Shown here piece by piece: positions 46,201-55,150 of a DNA stretch of 64,000 bases (position 1 is the stretch's first letter; the number at the start of each line of letters is the position of its first letter). The notes under the pieces are model-generated. The model saw nothing but the letters and a program-made list of their open reading frames with translations. It did no database searches and was not told the origin of the DNA. The position numbers were made by a program, and so were the translations under genes. The DNA comes from Tretioscincus oriximinensis (taxonomy: Eukaryota > Chordata > Lepidosauria > Squamata > Gymnophthalmidae), in assembly GCA_022410635.1 (NCBI GenBank), contig JAJVDF010000978.1, positions 190,832-254,831 on the forward strand, in the 5' to 3' direction.

Positions 46201-46256
46201 CAGAAGAAGAGATGACGATGGCCAACCATCAAGAAGTCAAGAAATTCTCCAATTGA
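28220..46256 (+). CDS. DMAC2: DMAC2 (ATP5SL), distal membrane arm assembly component 2, whole gene
   Basis: Six exons join in frame to 266 codons plus TGA: 28220-28237, 40335-40510, 41173-41253, 43640-43782, 44579-44741, 46037-46256. The human protein is about 257 aa. DMAC2 is a mitochondrial inner-membrane-associated protein required to build the distal part of the complex I membrane arm. The N-terminus is rich in Arg/Ser/Leu without acids, as for a mitochondrial presequence. The middle segment ([20 protein letters not shown]) is the conserved family N-terminal block, and residues about 130-240 carry leucine-rich repeats ([43 protein letters not shown]). Exon 1 codes only MAAPTI and is followed by a 12-kb intron packed with transposable elements. 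All introns are GT..AG with matching phases. No stop or frameshift is present. Confidence 0.92.
28640..29160 (-). repeat. LINE-like repeat sharing its 3' tail with family 1 SINEs
   Basis: Minus-strand 3' end is GGTATAGGGTGAGGTATAAG with (AAAT)n, preceded by CCGCCCTGAGACCTTCAGG, the same tail as the SINE at 676-923. Other copies: 39420-39550 and 44090-44300 (partial), 45425-45960 (longest). Class uncertain; L2-like by tail logic only. Confidence 0.5.
29176..30385. repeat. About 185-bp segment in two direct copies (29176-29360, 30205-30385)
   Basis: Both begin near CTTGAGGT.GGACCTTT, pass GGGGAACAGTTT-like and GATAAAGAAACCT, and end near GCAGA.TGCAGCA. Between them lie a family A repeat (29365-29830) and a SINE (29886-30115). 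Confidence 0.5.
29886..30132 (+). mobile_element. CORE/MIR-type SINE (family 1)
   Basis: TTTGGTGTAGTGGTTAGAGT head, CAGTTCGATTCCCC, GACCTTGGGCCAGTCACAGT core, CTGAGACCTTCGGGTATAGG tail. Confidence 0.82.
30386..31940. other. Intronic DNA with no recognised feature
   Basis: DMAC2 intron 1. No exon, RNA gene or named repeat seen. A short near-palindrome brackets 31185-31262 (GCCGATCAGAATACTG versus CAGCATTCTGATTGGC). Confidence 0.5.
31945..32270 (-). mobile_element. CR1 3' fragments
   Basis: Two adjoining degraded ends: AGAGGAACCCTATTGAATCA and, from about 32106, TGGATCAGGCCACAGCCCAC. Confidence 0.6.
32526..33450 (+). mobile_element. CR1-type LINE, end of reverse transcriptase ORF and 3' end
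   Basis: Codes for [33 protein letters not shown], then after one stop at 32937 [14 protein letters not shown] and [17 protein letters not shown]. These are CR1 RT thumb/C-terminal motifs. The 3' end is CCAACTCTATGATTCTATG. Well preserved for a fossil copy, but 5' truncated and interrupted. Confidence 0.9.
33895..34230 (-). mobile_element. Degraded CR1 3' fragments
   Basis: AAAACATAAGAAAAGTCCTG, CCACAGTCCCTCTAATCCAA and a second piece at 34127-34220 (GCCCTGCTGAATTAGG). Confidence 0.6.
34480..35960 (-). mobile_element. L1 LINE ORF2 fragment, split by a SINE
   Basis: Minus strand reads as L1 ORF2p: the linker before RT ([18 protein letters not shown] at 35550-35610) and RT-region text at 34560-34700 (antisense of [15 protein letters not shown] motif). 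Multiple stops; no intact ORF. Bases about 35205-35490 are an inserted SINE. Confidence 0.75.
35205..35490 (+). mobile_element. Family 2 SINE inserted in an L1
   Basis: GAGCTCAGTTGCTAAGGAAT head, GGGTTTCAGAGCCCTG B-box region, GCTTTGAGTCCCTTTGAAAG tail. Confidence 0.8.
36450..36690 (-). mobile_element. CR1 3' fragment
   Basis: ATAAGAGGAGCCCTGCTGAA, GCACCTGGGCAGTC and CCATCCTAGTAGCTATTTAT. Confidence 0.75.
37250..37560 (+). repeat. GACCAGAT foldback family member
   Basis: TTGACCAGATCACCCTTTTT end, then two units with GGGGCCAGCTCCTGAA and CACCCTCCCC, inverted relative to 2510-2920. Confidence 0.6.
37711..38042. repeat. Two adjacent large hairpins with alternating CG/CA tract
   Basis: 37845-37939 and 37948-38042 are 95-bp inverted arms with about five mismatches and an 8-nt loop. 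Just before, 37711-37844 forms a second dyad (ACGCTTGTAGAGAG versus CTCTCACTACAAGCGT) rich in alternating purine-pyrimidine (GTGTGCGCGCACAC), a Z-DNA-prone sequence. One N lies at 38021. Confidence 0.85.
38059..38793 (+). mobile_element. LTR of an endogenous retrovirus-like element
   Basis: Begins TGTGGCG and ends CGCCACA (inverted 7-bp termini). Contains a TATA-like GATAAAAAGG near 38232 and AATAAA near 38538. A reverse copy lies at 53916-54635. The following TTTGGTGGCAGCGGTGGG (from 38798) is placed like a tRNA primer-binding site. No gag/pol/env coding follows; the internal part is lost after roughly 200 bp. Confidence 0.75.
39641..39901 (-). mobile_element. CORE/MIR-type SINE (family 1)
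   Basis: ATCCCGCCCTACACCCGAAG tail, AGTAGGTGGGGCTGAGAGAG core, GGAATCGAACCGGGAG B box, ACTCTAACCACTACACCAA A box, all reversed. Well preserved. Confidence 0.85.
39983..40232. repeat. Unclassified, possibly Helitron-like repeat before DMAC2 exon 2
   Basis: AGCTCGCAAATGTGGACAGG through CAATTGGGTTCAGTCACCTC and GATGCGTTTTATGAATATAG; resembles 17577-17990 in layout. Ends about 100 bp before the exon 2 acceptor. Confidence 0.35.
40335..40510 (+). CDS. DMAC2: DMAC2 exon 2: presequence and conserved N-terminal block
   Basis: Encodes residues 7-65, from [14 protein letters not shown] to [10 protein letters not shown]. Acceptor TTTTTCCAG; donor GTAAGC. The T-x-Y-L-F-x-x-F-x-D segment matches DMAC2 orthologues. 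Confidence 0.88.
40511..41172. other. DMAC2 intron 2, no recognised repeat
   Basis: 662 bp. Nothing beyond A/T-rich unique sequence and a weak foldback fragment near 40800-40900 was seen. Confidence 0.5.
41173..41253 (+). CDS. DMAC2: DMAC2 exon 3
   Basis: Encodes residues 65-92, [21 protein letters not shown] then LNGRVR, equivalent to the YGAGA(F)F segment of human DMAC2. Acceptor ACCCTCAG; donor GTCAGT. Confidence 0.85.
41965..42850 (-). mobile_element. L1 LINE 3' end in DMAC2 intron 3
   Basis: Antisense coding [20 protein letters not shown] and [18 protein letters not shown] match the L1 ORF2p C-terminus. The poly(T)-rich end is near 41965-41990. Confidence 0.78.
42853..43125 (-). mobile_element. 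CR1 3' end
   Basis: GAACATAAGAACATAAGAAG tail, GATCGGGCCACAGCCCACCT, and GTCTAGTCCTGTCTTGAAAC. Confidence 0.85.
43345..43532 (-). mobile_element. CORE/MIR-type SINE (family 1), degraded
   Basis: AGTAGGCAGGGCTGAAAGAA core and CAGATAAGAGTCCAGCACTC head. Lies about 100 bp before DMAC2 exon 4. Confidence 0.7.
43640..43782 (+). CDS. DMAC2: DMAC2 exon 4
   Basis: Encodes residues 92-140: [14 protein letters not shown], then [16 protein letters not shown], the first leucine-rich-repeat block (human DINYEGLDNL). Acceptor TTGTTTCAG; donor GTAGGA, non-optimal at +3 to +6. Confidence 0.9.
44345..45110 (-). mobile_element. CR1 3' fragments flanking DMAC2 exon 5
   Basis: 44345-44520 (ATAAGAACATAAAAGGAGTC) lies upstream and 44770-45110 (CACACAGAGGCCCACCAGAT, GTCTAGTCCTGTCTTATAAG) downstream; the second is broken by an AT-rich stretch at 44840-44900. 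The exon itself (44579-44741) is not repeat. Confidence 0.75.
44579..44741 (+). CDS. DMAC2: DMAC2 exon 5: leucine-rich repeats
   Basis: Encodes residues 140-194: [20 protein letters not shown] and [19 protein letters not shown]. The DDWCL and ERGLACLH motifs are shared with human DMAC2. Acceptor TTCTGCAG; donor GTAAGT. Confidence 0.94.
45425..45960 (-). repeat. LINE-like repeat sharing the SINE family 1 tail, longest copy
   Basis: TACAGCCTTATACCCGACGG (reversed tail), ATGGAGAAGTCCTATCCC, GAATTGGGCTTGGTAGCAAA, GGCAGCCCCAGATGGAGTGC. Ends about 80 bp before DMAC2 exon 6. Confidence 0.55.
46037..46256 (+). CDS. DMAC2: DMAC2 exon 6: last leucine-rich repeats and stop
   Basis: Encodes residues 194-266: [35 protein letters not shown], then an acidic poorly conserved tail ending KKFSN and TGA at 46254. 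Acceptor TTTGCAG. Confidence 0.93.
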
Positions 46257-46328
46257 ATGGGGAAATTTGTATTTCAGTGGCTCTCCTTGCTTGAAATCTT
46301 CCTAATGCTTCTAGGTACCATTTGGATA

Positions 46329-46471
46329 AATAAAGACGCAGCAAAATAAGAGAGAACTAAGACCACAACTTCTCCTGAAAGCGCTCTGTTGATTGGGAGG
46401 CTCAGAGATCAGATGTTATGTGCTGTTGTAAAGTTTTCCCTGATGTCCTATAGCATCATGTTCACAATAAA
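46329..46471 (+). terminator. DMAC2 3' UTR polyadenylation signals
   Basis: AATAAA occurs at 46329-46334 and again at 46466-46471, 73 and 210 bp after the stop. The second is followed by a T-rich stretch. Either or both could be used. Confidence 0.55.
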
Positions 46472-46674
46472 ACACATTTCTTGGTATTTCTTCCAATCAT
46501 GATACAAAGCTTCTCTTTTTCCTCAACCTCACTCAAGAATTTGCTTCAGTGCGATAAAAACAACATATATTTATTATTTCCCATCAACTGAACGTTATGC
46601 CTAACGGAGAAACACAATTACATTCTATGCCATTGAACTTAGGTTCTAATTACAATATGTTCTCTTTAAATTAG

Positions 46675-47180
46675 CTAGCAGCCTGAATAGCTTTAAGAGG
46701 GGATTAGGCACGTTCCTGGCCACCAAGGGTATAAACAGCTACTAGGATGGATGTCTTGATGCTGCCTCTGAAATGGAACAACAGGCAGGATTCCTGAAAG
46801 GCCATTTTCAGGGCATAGAGAATAGTTGAAGATTTTGCCTTCTTCTGTTTCAGACTGCCCAGGGACAATTGGTGGGCCACTGTGTGAGACAGAAGGCTGG
46901 ACTAGGTGGGCTCTGGCCTGATTCAGCAGGGCCCCTCTTACGTTCTTATGTTCTACCTTCATTGGCATTTTCCGATTATCTATAAAAATCTATTAATTGT
47001 TTCCAATTATCCCTCCAGTTGACTTTTATATTAATACCAGAATATATGAATCTACGAAATCTCAGAGCATCAAATTTCGTATTTCCATCCTCCTTTGAAG
47101 GAGCATGGACTTTAGCAGCAGACAGTATTTTTTCCACTAAACAAAGTTTCTCTGAATAGTTTGACCATCTCTCTGCAAAT
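46675..47180. mobile_element. CR1 3' end (+, 46675-46955) joined to L1 fragment (-, 46965-47180)
   Basis: CR1: AAACAGCTACTAGGATGGAT and TACGTTCTTATGTTC. L1: minus strand reads LRFRRFIYSGINIKVNWRDN, related to the L1 ORF2 C-terminus at 58774. Confidence 0.7.
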
Positions 47181-47714
47181 AGTTCCTGGAGTCACACTAG
47201 TCTCTGAAGTCTCTGCAACTGAACAGTATTTGGACAAATCCCACAGCCTGGAGTGATGTCATCAATGTTCTAAAGCCAGGGCCAGGTTAGCAGCAGTTGT
47301 CATGGAACCTGGCCTAGTACAATGGCAGGATCATTTAATTTGCACTTAACTTGCAAGCAGATTCTTAACTCTCTAAGGTTAATTAACAAAGGTACTATGA
47401 GTCCCACTTGCTCGGAATTCTGACCTAGTAAACCATGGTAATCAATTTCAGAGAAATAGCCCTGCTACTAGCCCCTTTGTGAGTATACCATGGCTATTCT
47501 TCAAAATCTAGCCTGCATTATTTGCTATTCTAGATAGTTTCCCTTCCTAAGCACAAGCCATGCCTGACCCTGAATTAGTTTCTTAAATGCCCTGAATGTT
47601 GCTTTGATAAATATTTGCAAAAGGAAATCCCTCCCACAGTTTGCATCGTGGAAAAGAAACAGGAAATTCACACCTTGCTTCATAGTAACGTCTACTGCAA
47701 AAGACTTTAGATTC

Positions 47715-48640
47715 TAATAACGTAAGAAACTTAAGAGCTGAACTGGGCCAGAGTCAACCCCATTCAGCAATGGCCCACTAATTCCATTCTGAGAAGCAGA
47801 AGAAGGCAAAGCTGTCCCCTGTTGCTCGATCCCAGAGGCAGCATCAAAAGTAGCTATTGCTGCCCTTGACGTCCATGAACTTGTCTAATCCTGTCTTGAA
47901 GCTATCCTGTCTGCTGGCTACCACCACCTCATTTTCTTTTTCACCTTCCTGGTGAAAAAATACTTTCCCTTCTCTGTCCTCACTCTTCTGACCATTAGTT
48001 TCAAAGAATGCCCCTTGGTCCTAGTGCTCTGCAATTGGGAAAATACTTTTCTCTATTCTCCTTATCCATCCGGTGCATAATTTTATACATTTTAATCATA
48101 TCACCTCTCAAATGCTGTCTTTTGAGGCTGCAGCCTGATTTCAGAAGAAGAAGAACTTGGTTCTTATACCCCGCTTTTCTCACCTTTCAAAGGGACTCAA
48201 AGCGGCTTACAAGGGTATTTTGCCCAAAGGCTGACATTCTATCTTCCCCACCAGGCTCTGGTGGTTCCCATGTATCTACTTGCAGTCAGTTGCAATTTCT
48301 TGCCATTCTTGCTTTCGAATAGCTGGGTTGCCTAGAGCTACAGGCTAGTGGAAGGTGCTCACCCCTCCCCACGTCCCACACAGGGCTTCCAAACCCCATG
48401 TCCCAGGCGAGAGACGAACTCCTAAGCGACTGAGCCATTCGTGCCTGCTTTTAAGGGAGGTGCTCCAGCCTCTTGACCATTCTTGTTGCCCTTTTCTGCA
48501 TCTTCTCTAGTTCCACAATATCTTTTCTGAGGTGTGGTGGCCAAAATTATACACAGGATTCCAAATGTGGCCTCATCGCAGGTTTATAAAGAGGCAAAAC
48601 AACACTTGCTGACTTGTGTTCGATTTCTTTAATAACAACT
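47715..48640 (-). mobile_element. CR1 LINE split by a family 2 SINE (48139-48452)
   Basis: CR1 coding continues from 47940-48135 (antisense VYKIMHRM) to 48453-48600 (antisense of the LEKVQK / HLESCVQ region). The SINE between them shows CCCGCTTTTCTCACCTTTCA, TTTCGAATAGCTGGGTT and GCGACTGAGCCATTCGTGCC. Confidence 0.82.
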
Positions 48641-50528
48641 CCTAACCATTGAATGGATTGGGGTCCTATTTCTTTTGGGAGGAACGCATAAAAGCCTGTG
48701 TCTCTTGCTCCCTGCAAACATATGGCACACCTGCCAATTTCTTTTCCTTACTGTAGGCTCTTTCTTTCGGAGCTCCAGGTGCAGGGCACCTGGGCTTTAT
48801 GAACTAGTTTGTTGATGGAAAGGCAGCAGTTATTTGCAAGCACCAACAAGCCCTGCGGTCGCTGGAGACCTGTGAGTTATGTACCTTCAGAGAAGACTCA
48901 GCTTATAGCCGCTTGCTGAGAACAGGGAAGGTTTTGGCTAAGTGCCTTCTGGATAAATGTTGAATGGGACCTTAAATTATTGATATAATCAAGGCTTTCT
49001 CTGTGCACCAGGGTTGAAAGAGCATTTGCATCAAAGAAATCAGGAGCTGCTGATGGAAGGAGCAAACTACTTAAATATTGATTAGACTGCCTCTGCCTCA
49101 CTCCAGATTCATAAAAGCACTTTGCGAAGAAAAGCAGAGACTTTCACAGAGAGGGGCGGAACTAATTTGGGGAAACCAGGAATCAGTTCTCCACCCAGAT
49201 AAATTTAGATTCGCTTATCACAACCTACCTTGCGTCATTGCTCTGGGTGTGGTTGTTAACACAATGACTGAGTTTTGACTCTGCGGCCAACCAAAGAACC
49301 CTACCCAAGGTTGTGTGTATGTGGGTTTCTAGGGTTTGCAAGGATTCAAGGCTTTTTCAAGAACCAGTTTAGCAAGCAAGAATCATAGCATGCAAAGACC
49401 CAGTTTAGCATGTGCAGACTCAGGTTCTCGTTAAAGACCCTGGGTTTTTGTTCAAAGATTTAAGATCACATGCAAGGAGCCAGGATTTCCAGGGATCTAG
49501 GTTTGCACACAAGGACCCAGGGCAGAGGTAGGGAATCTAAGGCCCAAGGGCCATATGCAGCCTGCAGAATCATTTGGTTTGGCCTGTGGCAGGCTCCTTG
49601 GGAAACCACTAGGACCAGCACCAGGCACTATAATGTTTCCACACTTTGTTAAAACATGCAGTGAAATAAAAAAGAGGAAGGTGCAGTGGTGAGAATCATA
49701 TGAGAATCTCACATGTTTTGTCAGATTGTCCATTCTTGTACAAATTTGGGGGTTGGAAGTGACGTCACTGTGATGTGACTCCTGACCCCTGCTTCCAGAA
49801 TGGGCACCCTGCGATGGAAATGATGTCACTTCCAGTCTCTGTTTCTGGGAATGGCACCCAGAGTGATGTTGGCAATACCTTACTTATTAATGGTATAGGT
49901 TAGGAGATACCAATGATGCTCCAGCAAAGGAAACACTTTGGGGCTAAAAGCCTCCTTTCAAAACCAAACCCCTTAAAAATACTATGAGCAGCTCTATGCT
50001 GAGTGGGGGATATGGGGGGGCTTTATTGTCCCCTGGTTTCCTTGAAAATGGGGGCAAAAAAGAACCCACAGCCAAAGCTGCTGCTCCTTGTTCTCCCCTA
50101 GATTGGAAATGGCCACAGTGGCAAATGCATTGGCAATTGAAATGTCAAGAGTACAGCCTCTCAAGAGGTGAAGGAGAACTCTCTACCTTTCTCCACTGCT
50201 TCAGGAAGGGGTGAAAAATTCCTCTGTCCTAAAGATAAAAGGTGTTTGCAGCCACAGGACGCCCCTCTGCATTTCTCTCTGACACTTCTCCACCACTCCT
50301 TCAGGAATGGGCAGAAAGGTGCTCTCTGTGATGGCTTGTTCCATACTGCTGGAGGACATGGTTATGCTCATGGTAGAAGCCTGCAAAATGCTTTTGGGTC
50401 CCATAGTAGAGATACAAAAGCATACATCCCTATTCTGCCAGCATTCCTATTGGCAAAAAGCTTTATCCCATTGGACAGATTTTTAGCCAATGAGAACACT
50501 GGAAGGAACAATCACCAAACACATTTTA

Positions 50529-50580
<52 letters not shown>

Positions 50581-51360
50581 AAAAAGAAAACAAAATTTCC
50601 CTCCCATCCTATGCTAAAATGGTCTATTTGTTATGACTTATATATGTTTGGATAATGCAACTGCAGTTAAGCAACCTACATTTCTGTAATGTGGGCTCTC
50701 TAGAAAACAATGGGAAGGGAGAAATGTGTTTATTTACAGTTAAAACTGGCTTATTTCGTAAATTTCTTAGTATATTTTATGTACACACTACAGCAGCCCT
50801 ATGAGAGAGATGGGGAGAAATGGAGCTGTGGTTAACCAAAGAGAAGAGTTGTGTAAAACTCTGAAGCTGTTGCTTAGTTTATTTGGTAACTAGTGGAATA
50901 TGTCCATTGCTTGAGTTTAATGCAACAGGGGGTCTAGTTTACTGTTTATCTCACTTCCTGTGTTGTTCCTTCCCTGTTCCTGTTGGGCTGGGTTCAATGG
51001 CAGCCGCTGCTGATGTGATGTGACCCTGGCCTTAGAACATTGACAACATCACCCCAGGCCCTGGAATTCGTCCAAATATTGTCCAATCGCAAAGCCTTCA
51101 GGAACTATTGTGACTCCGGGAAATATAGAGAGAGAGATTTTGGAAATGTTTAATTCTTATTACTAAGGATTCTTGTTACTATGTTAACATTAACTACATA
51201 ACCTAATAATGGTCAACTATCTTTTTGCATGCACAAAAACAAAGACACACTCACACACAAATAAGAGGGACTTCATCTTTTTCTACCTACAGTCTTTTCA
51301 AGATTGGTCTGGAGGACTCTAGACTGGCAGATTTACCTGTGGTCTCTGATCTCTTTCTCT
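48641..51360. other. Intergenic DNA, mostly unassigned
   Basis: No exons recognised. Contains a degenerate 20-bp tandem repeat (49335-49520), a hAT-like start near 49510 (GGGCAGAGGTAGGGAATCTA), the CRE-type repeat (49690-49860) and a GAT array (50532-50579). Confidence 0.5.
50532..50579. repeat. (GAT)16 microsatellite
   Basis: Sixteen perfect trinucleotides after TTTATTT. Confidence 0.97.
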
Positions 51361-51479
51361 TCTCCAGGAAGAACATAAGAACTTTAGAGGAGATTTGCTG
51401 AACTGAGCCTTGGTGGATGGTCTGCAAACCATCTTTTCCATTTAGCAATGTTTAGAGATGTAGAAGAGGTTGTGTTCTA

Positions 51480-51815
51480 GTATGAAATCAGGCTGCAACA
51501 TCTAGGTCTCTTTAGCCTTGAAATATGGTGTTAAGAGGTGATCTAAGTGAGGTGTATAAAATCATGCATGGGGTGTATAAGGTGAATAAAGAAAAAATAT
51601 TTTCTCTGTCATACAACACTAGAACCAGGGGGTATCCTATGAAGCTGATAGCCAGAAGAGTTGGGACAGACAAGGGAACCTTTTTTTTTTACCCAGAGGG
51701 TCATTGACCTGTGGAATTGATTTCCAGAAGAGGTGGTGGTAGCTAGCAGCCTGGTTAGCTTTAAGACAGGATTAGACAAGTTCATGGAAGCCAAGGGTAT
51801 AAACAGGTGGAGGCA
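51480..51815 (+). mobile_element. CR1 3' end
   Basis: GGCTGCAACATCTAGGTCTC, VYKIMHGVYKVNKEK coding and AGAGGTGGTGGTAGCTAGCA. Confidence 0.8.
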
Positions 51816-51839
51816 TGGATGGAAGCAACAGGGAGGAGG

Positions 51840-52570
51840 GGCTTGAGCCTGTTGTATTACCGTAACGCAACAGGCTAATTCCCCTCGTTTATTTATAAAA
51901 GATATTTATTTACACTTCGATCCAACTCTACACTGAAAGGTCATGGAGGTCATAATAAAAGCCCCGTAAAAACAGCCAGAAGCTACAACAGATCCTGTTA
52001 ACTAACATGTAATCTAATCTCTGTCAAGCTCGCAACTTAAAAAACAACAAGCTGCTACTTCCTCATGCCTACGTAAAGGGCACGTTGGCTCAGATGGGAA
52101 CTCACTTTCACTCAGTCAAAGAGATGCCAGGAACTGTTTTTAGAACTGTTGCTCCATCCCAAATAAAATATCAGGACATCCATTGTAGTAGCTATTCCCT
52201 CCCTCCCTTGACCCCTCCCACCCCCCTTTCACTTTCTGCTCCTTTGTTTTGCTCCTTCTTTCCATTTTCCTTCCTTTCTTTTTTCATCTTTATCTTCCTT
52301 CCCTTCCATCTTTCACCCTTTCCTTCCTTTCTCCTGCCTTTTCTTAATTACTTCCTTTCTCTCCCAATACTGATCCCAATACTGAACCCTGGGGTATTCC
52401 ACTTTTCACCTCTTTCTACCCAGAGAATTATCAGTTTAATACTTCCTTCTGTTTTCTCTCTTTTAGCCAGTTTCTAACCCAGGACTCTGGTCTCTGGAGG
52501 CTGCCAAAGTTCCAAGCCCTGTCATTGGTTGTTATACCTCGAAATATTGAACGCCTTTTATTACTCATGA
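51840..52570 (-). mobile_element. Helitron-like element, copy 1 (interrupted)
   Basis: Hairpin CCTGTTGTATTACCGTAACG / CAACAGG at 51848-51876; a C/T tract at 52195-52370; and CCCTGTCATTGGTTGTTATA with CGCCTTTTATTACTC near 52515-52565. Same order as 55150-55485 and 56237-56570. The middle holds unrelated and CR1 pieces. Confidence 0.4.
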
Positions 52571-52659
52571 TGATATTTCTGATGCTGCATGCTTAGAAAA
52601 TAAAAGAATAGCTGTCTGCTTGCCTTACATTAGAAAGATATCTTGGCTTTCATAGAAGA

Positions 52660-52985
52660 CAGCCTATAACATAAGACATCATTCTGTCTTGTCCAGGCAC
52701 CATCTTGTCCAACATTCTGTCTCACCCACCAATTATCCCTGGAGATCCCAGGCAGAAGAAGGCAAAGGGTTCACTGGTTCTCGACTCCCTACAAATGGCG
52801 TTTCAGGAATCCTGCCTGTTGCTCCATCCTGGAGGCAGCATCAAGAGATCCATCCTAGTAGCTATTGATACATTTCGATTCCATCAGTTTGTCTAATTCT
52901 ATCTTAAAGCTATCCTGGCTGCTAGCTACCACCAACTTTTCTGGAAGTAAATTCCATAGAAATTTCTACACTGTCCTTACTCTTC
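52660..52985 (-). mobile_element. CR1 3' end
   Basis: GTCCAACATTCTGTCTCACC, CAAATGGCGTTTCAGGAATC, GGAAGTAAATTCCATAG. Confidence 0.75.
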
Positions 52986-52996
52986 TGCCCATCAGA

Positions 52997-53215
52997 AGAC
53001 AGAGATGGATGGATGGATGGATGGATAGATGGACGGACAGACAGACAGACAGATAGAGGGTTGGGTGAATAGAGATAGATGGCTAAGTGAATGGATATAC
53101 ATATAGATGGGTAGATTAACAGATAGGTAGATGGGTAATTGCACAGATAATTAGATATTTTACATGGGTGGACATAGATGGATGAATAAGTATGTAGATG
53201 AACAGACGGACAGAC
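52997..53215. repeat. Tetranucleotide (GGAT/GACA/GATA)n tract
   Basis: Perfect GGAT and GACA runs to about 53055, then degenerate GATAGATGG-like units. Confidence 0.85.
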
Positions 53216-53425
53216 AGGTCCCACAGCCAACTTCCTCTAAGCAGAAAAAATGTTTCCTGTAGGCAGGACTGGGTGAAGATTGGCTAAAGATGTTTTCCCC
53301 CACCCCCCAGGGCTAGCTGTGGTGTAGGTTGGAGTGGTAGTCCACAGGGAACAGTCCCAAGAGGCTGTCTGCTGCTTTGACTACAGCTCCCAGCAGGCCT
53401 TTCTGCCAGCACACAGCTCTGTGTT
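53213..53425 (+). repeat. Family A repeat with ZNF143-like motifs, copy 4
   Basis: AGCAGAAAAAATGTTTCCTG, GGCTAGCTGTGGTGTAGG and GACTACAGCTCCCAGCAGG. Confidence 0.65.
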
Positions 53426-53915
53426 AGTGCTGCATTAATTAACTGATATATCTTCTATGAATTAAAGGAAGGCCTACTCAGTGAGGCCACAGCCCACCTT
53501 GTCCAGCATCCTCTCTCACCCAGTAGCCTACCAGTTGTTTCTGGACTTTTCAAGGATCTTCACTTGCTTTTTGACATCTTCACCTGTTCTTGATTCTTTA
53601 GAAATATCCTGTCTCTATTTCTAACTTGGAAACATTACTCATGTACAGTTCCCTTGGTCCTAAGTAGCCTTTGCTACACAGTGTTGGGAGTTTTCCGCAC
53701 AGATTCTCGCCCCTGGAGTCCAAAAATATCAGGCAATTGGAGTTTTCCAGAAATTTGGTGGTGTTACTTCTAGAGCAGAACCAAAAGTGATCTCACTCCG
53801 GGAGCCATTCCAGAAACAGGTCCCAGTGTATTTCTTGTACATCGGCACACGAGGATCCATATGTTATACAAGAATAGAAAATCCCGCCAAACATACGAGA
53901 TTCTCATGTGACTCC

Positions 53916-54635
53916 TGTGGCGACCCCTACCTGAGGGCTAGAGGTGTCACGATATCTCCATGGTGTCCAAGGCAGCTCCCACCCCTGCTTGGAACAACAG
54001 TAATAACCCTTGGCCTTCATAAGGTCTCTGTGTTTACTTAAATGATGGGGGTTTATTCCCAGTCCCCACCAATAGCGTGTTTATATAATGTTGTCCAGGA
54101 AATAAAAGAAAGATGGAGATATTTGAATTCAAACAAATAACCAGTTTATTGTTTTCAGCAAAGAAATTGAAAGAAGAGAAGAAGAAGAAGGACTCGGCTT
54201 TCATAGAACAAGCCCGAGTTCAAGCACAAAGCTCCAAGCAAGTGTAATTTTAGTTTCCGAAACTTAAAGTGACAGGCTCTGTATTTTCTTATTTGTTCTA
54301 GCCCAAGTCAAGTCTCAGCTTTGACTCTTCCAGGCCACCATACACTTCCACCCCTTCCACTGAGGCAGATAAGAGAGGAAGACCCCTCTGTCAACCAGCT
54401 ACACCACAGGTTTTACCTGACAGAAAGGCCAGTAGCCCTGGTCAGTTCCCCTTTTATATGCTGACCAGCCGGCTACTTGAGGCCCTATTGGCTGGCTCCT
54501 CCAGCCTTGCCCCCTCCCAAGCAGGGAACCAGGAAGCCACGCCCCTGCCCAGGCCTGCTCTTCCCCCATCCCTCTGGGATAGCACAGTAAGTTTATAAAA
54601 CAATTACAAACTTTAAAATGGCAGACACTGTCACA
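53916..54635 (-). mobile_element. Solo LTR, same family as 38059-38793
   Basis: Minus-strand start TGTGACAG and end GTCGCCACA. Shares GCCAGCCAAT-like, CAGAGGGA, CTTGACTTGGGC and TTTGTTTGAATTCAAATATC with the + copy. No internal sequence on either side and no clear target duplication. Confidence 0.75.
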
Positions 54636-55150
54636 GAGTCAAGACTCAGAAAAGTCGCTTTGTGAGCATAGGACCCTAGAGGTCTCTCTGTAATCCACGC
54701 ACAACAGGACAGCTCAACCCATTTTTTTCTTTCTTTTTAATCTCCATCAGTCGTTCTTCAAAGGACAAATAGTCAGAAAATTATAAACAAGGTTTTTGTG
54801 TTTGTTTTTTTTGAAAAAAAAAAATTCTGCCCCAGGCTGGAGATGAAAACTCCTTTGTTCAGTTGACTTTCCAGGTCGGGTCCACAAATGTCACGCAAAT
54901 TAAGCAATTCTGTGTCCAGATGAGTAAACGGAAGCCAGGATCTACCAAACGTATAATTAAGTCTCTGTGGTTGAAGTTCACACAATATTTTGTTCAAGGC
55001 TGGCTGCAAATATTCTGAAAACCAAAGTGATTCCTTCCCTCCAGGCTTGCAACTTATTTCCTACGTGTGTAGGAGGAAGTGACATTTTAAAAAGATTTCC
55101 AAAAGATGTTAGTTAAATTTATAAAAAGAAGATGCAGGTTTGAAGTGGTC
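54636..55150. other. Unassigned intergenic DNA
   Basis: No exon or named repeat. A/T-rich with a (T)n/(A)n stretch near 54795-54830. Confidence 0.5.
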
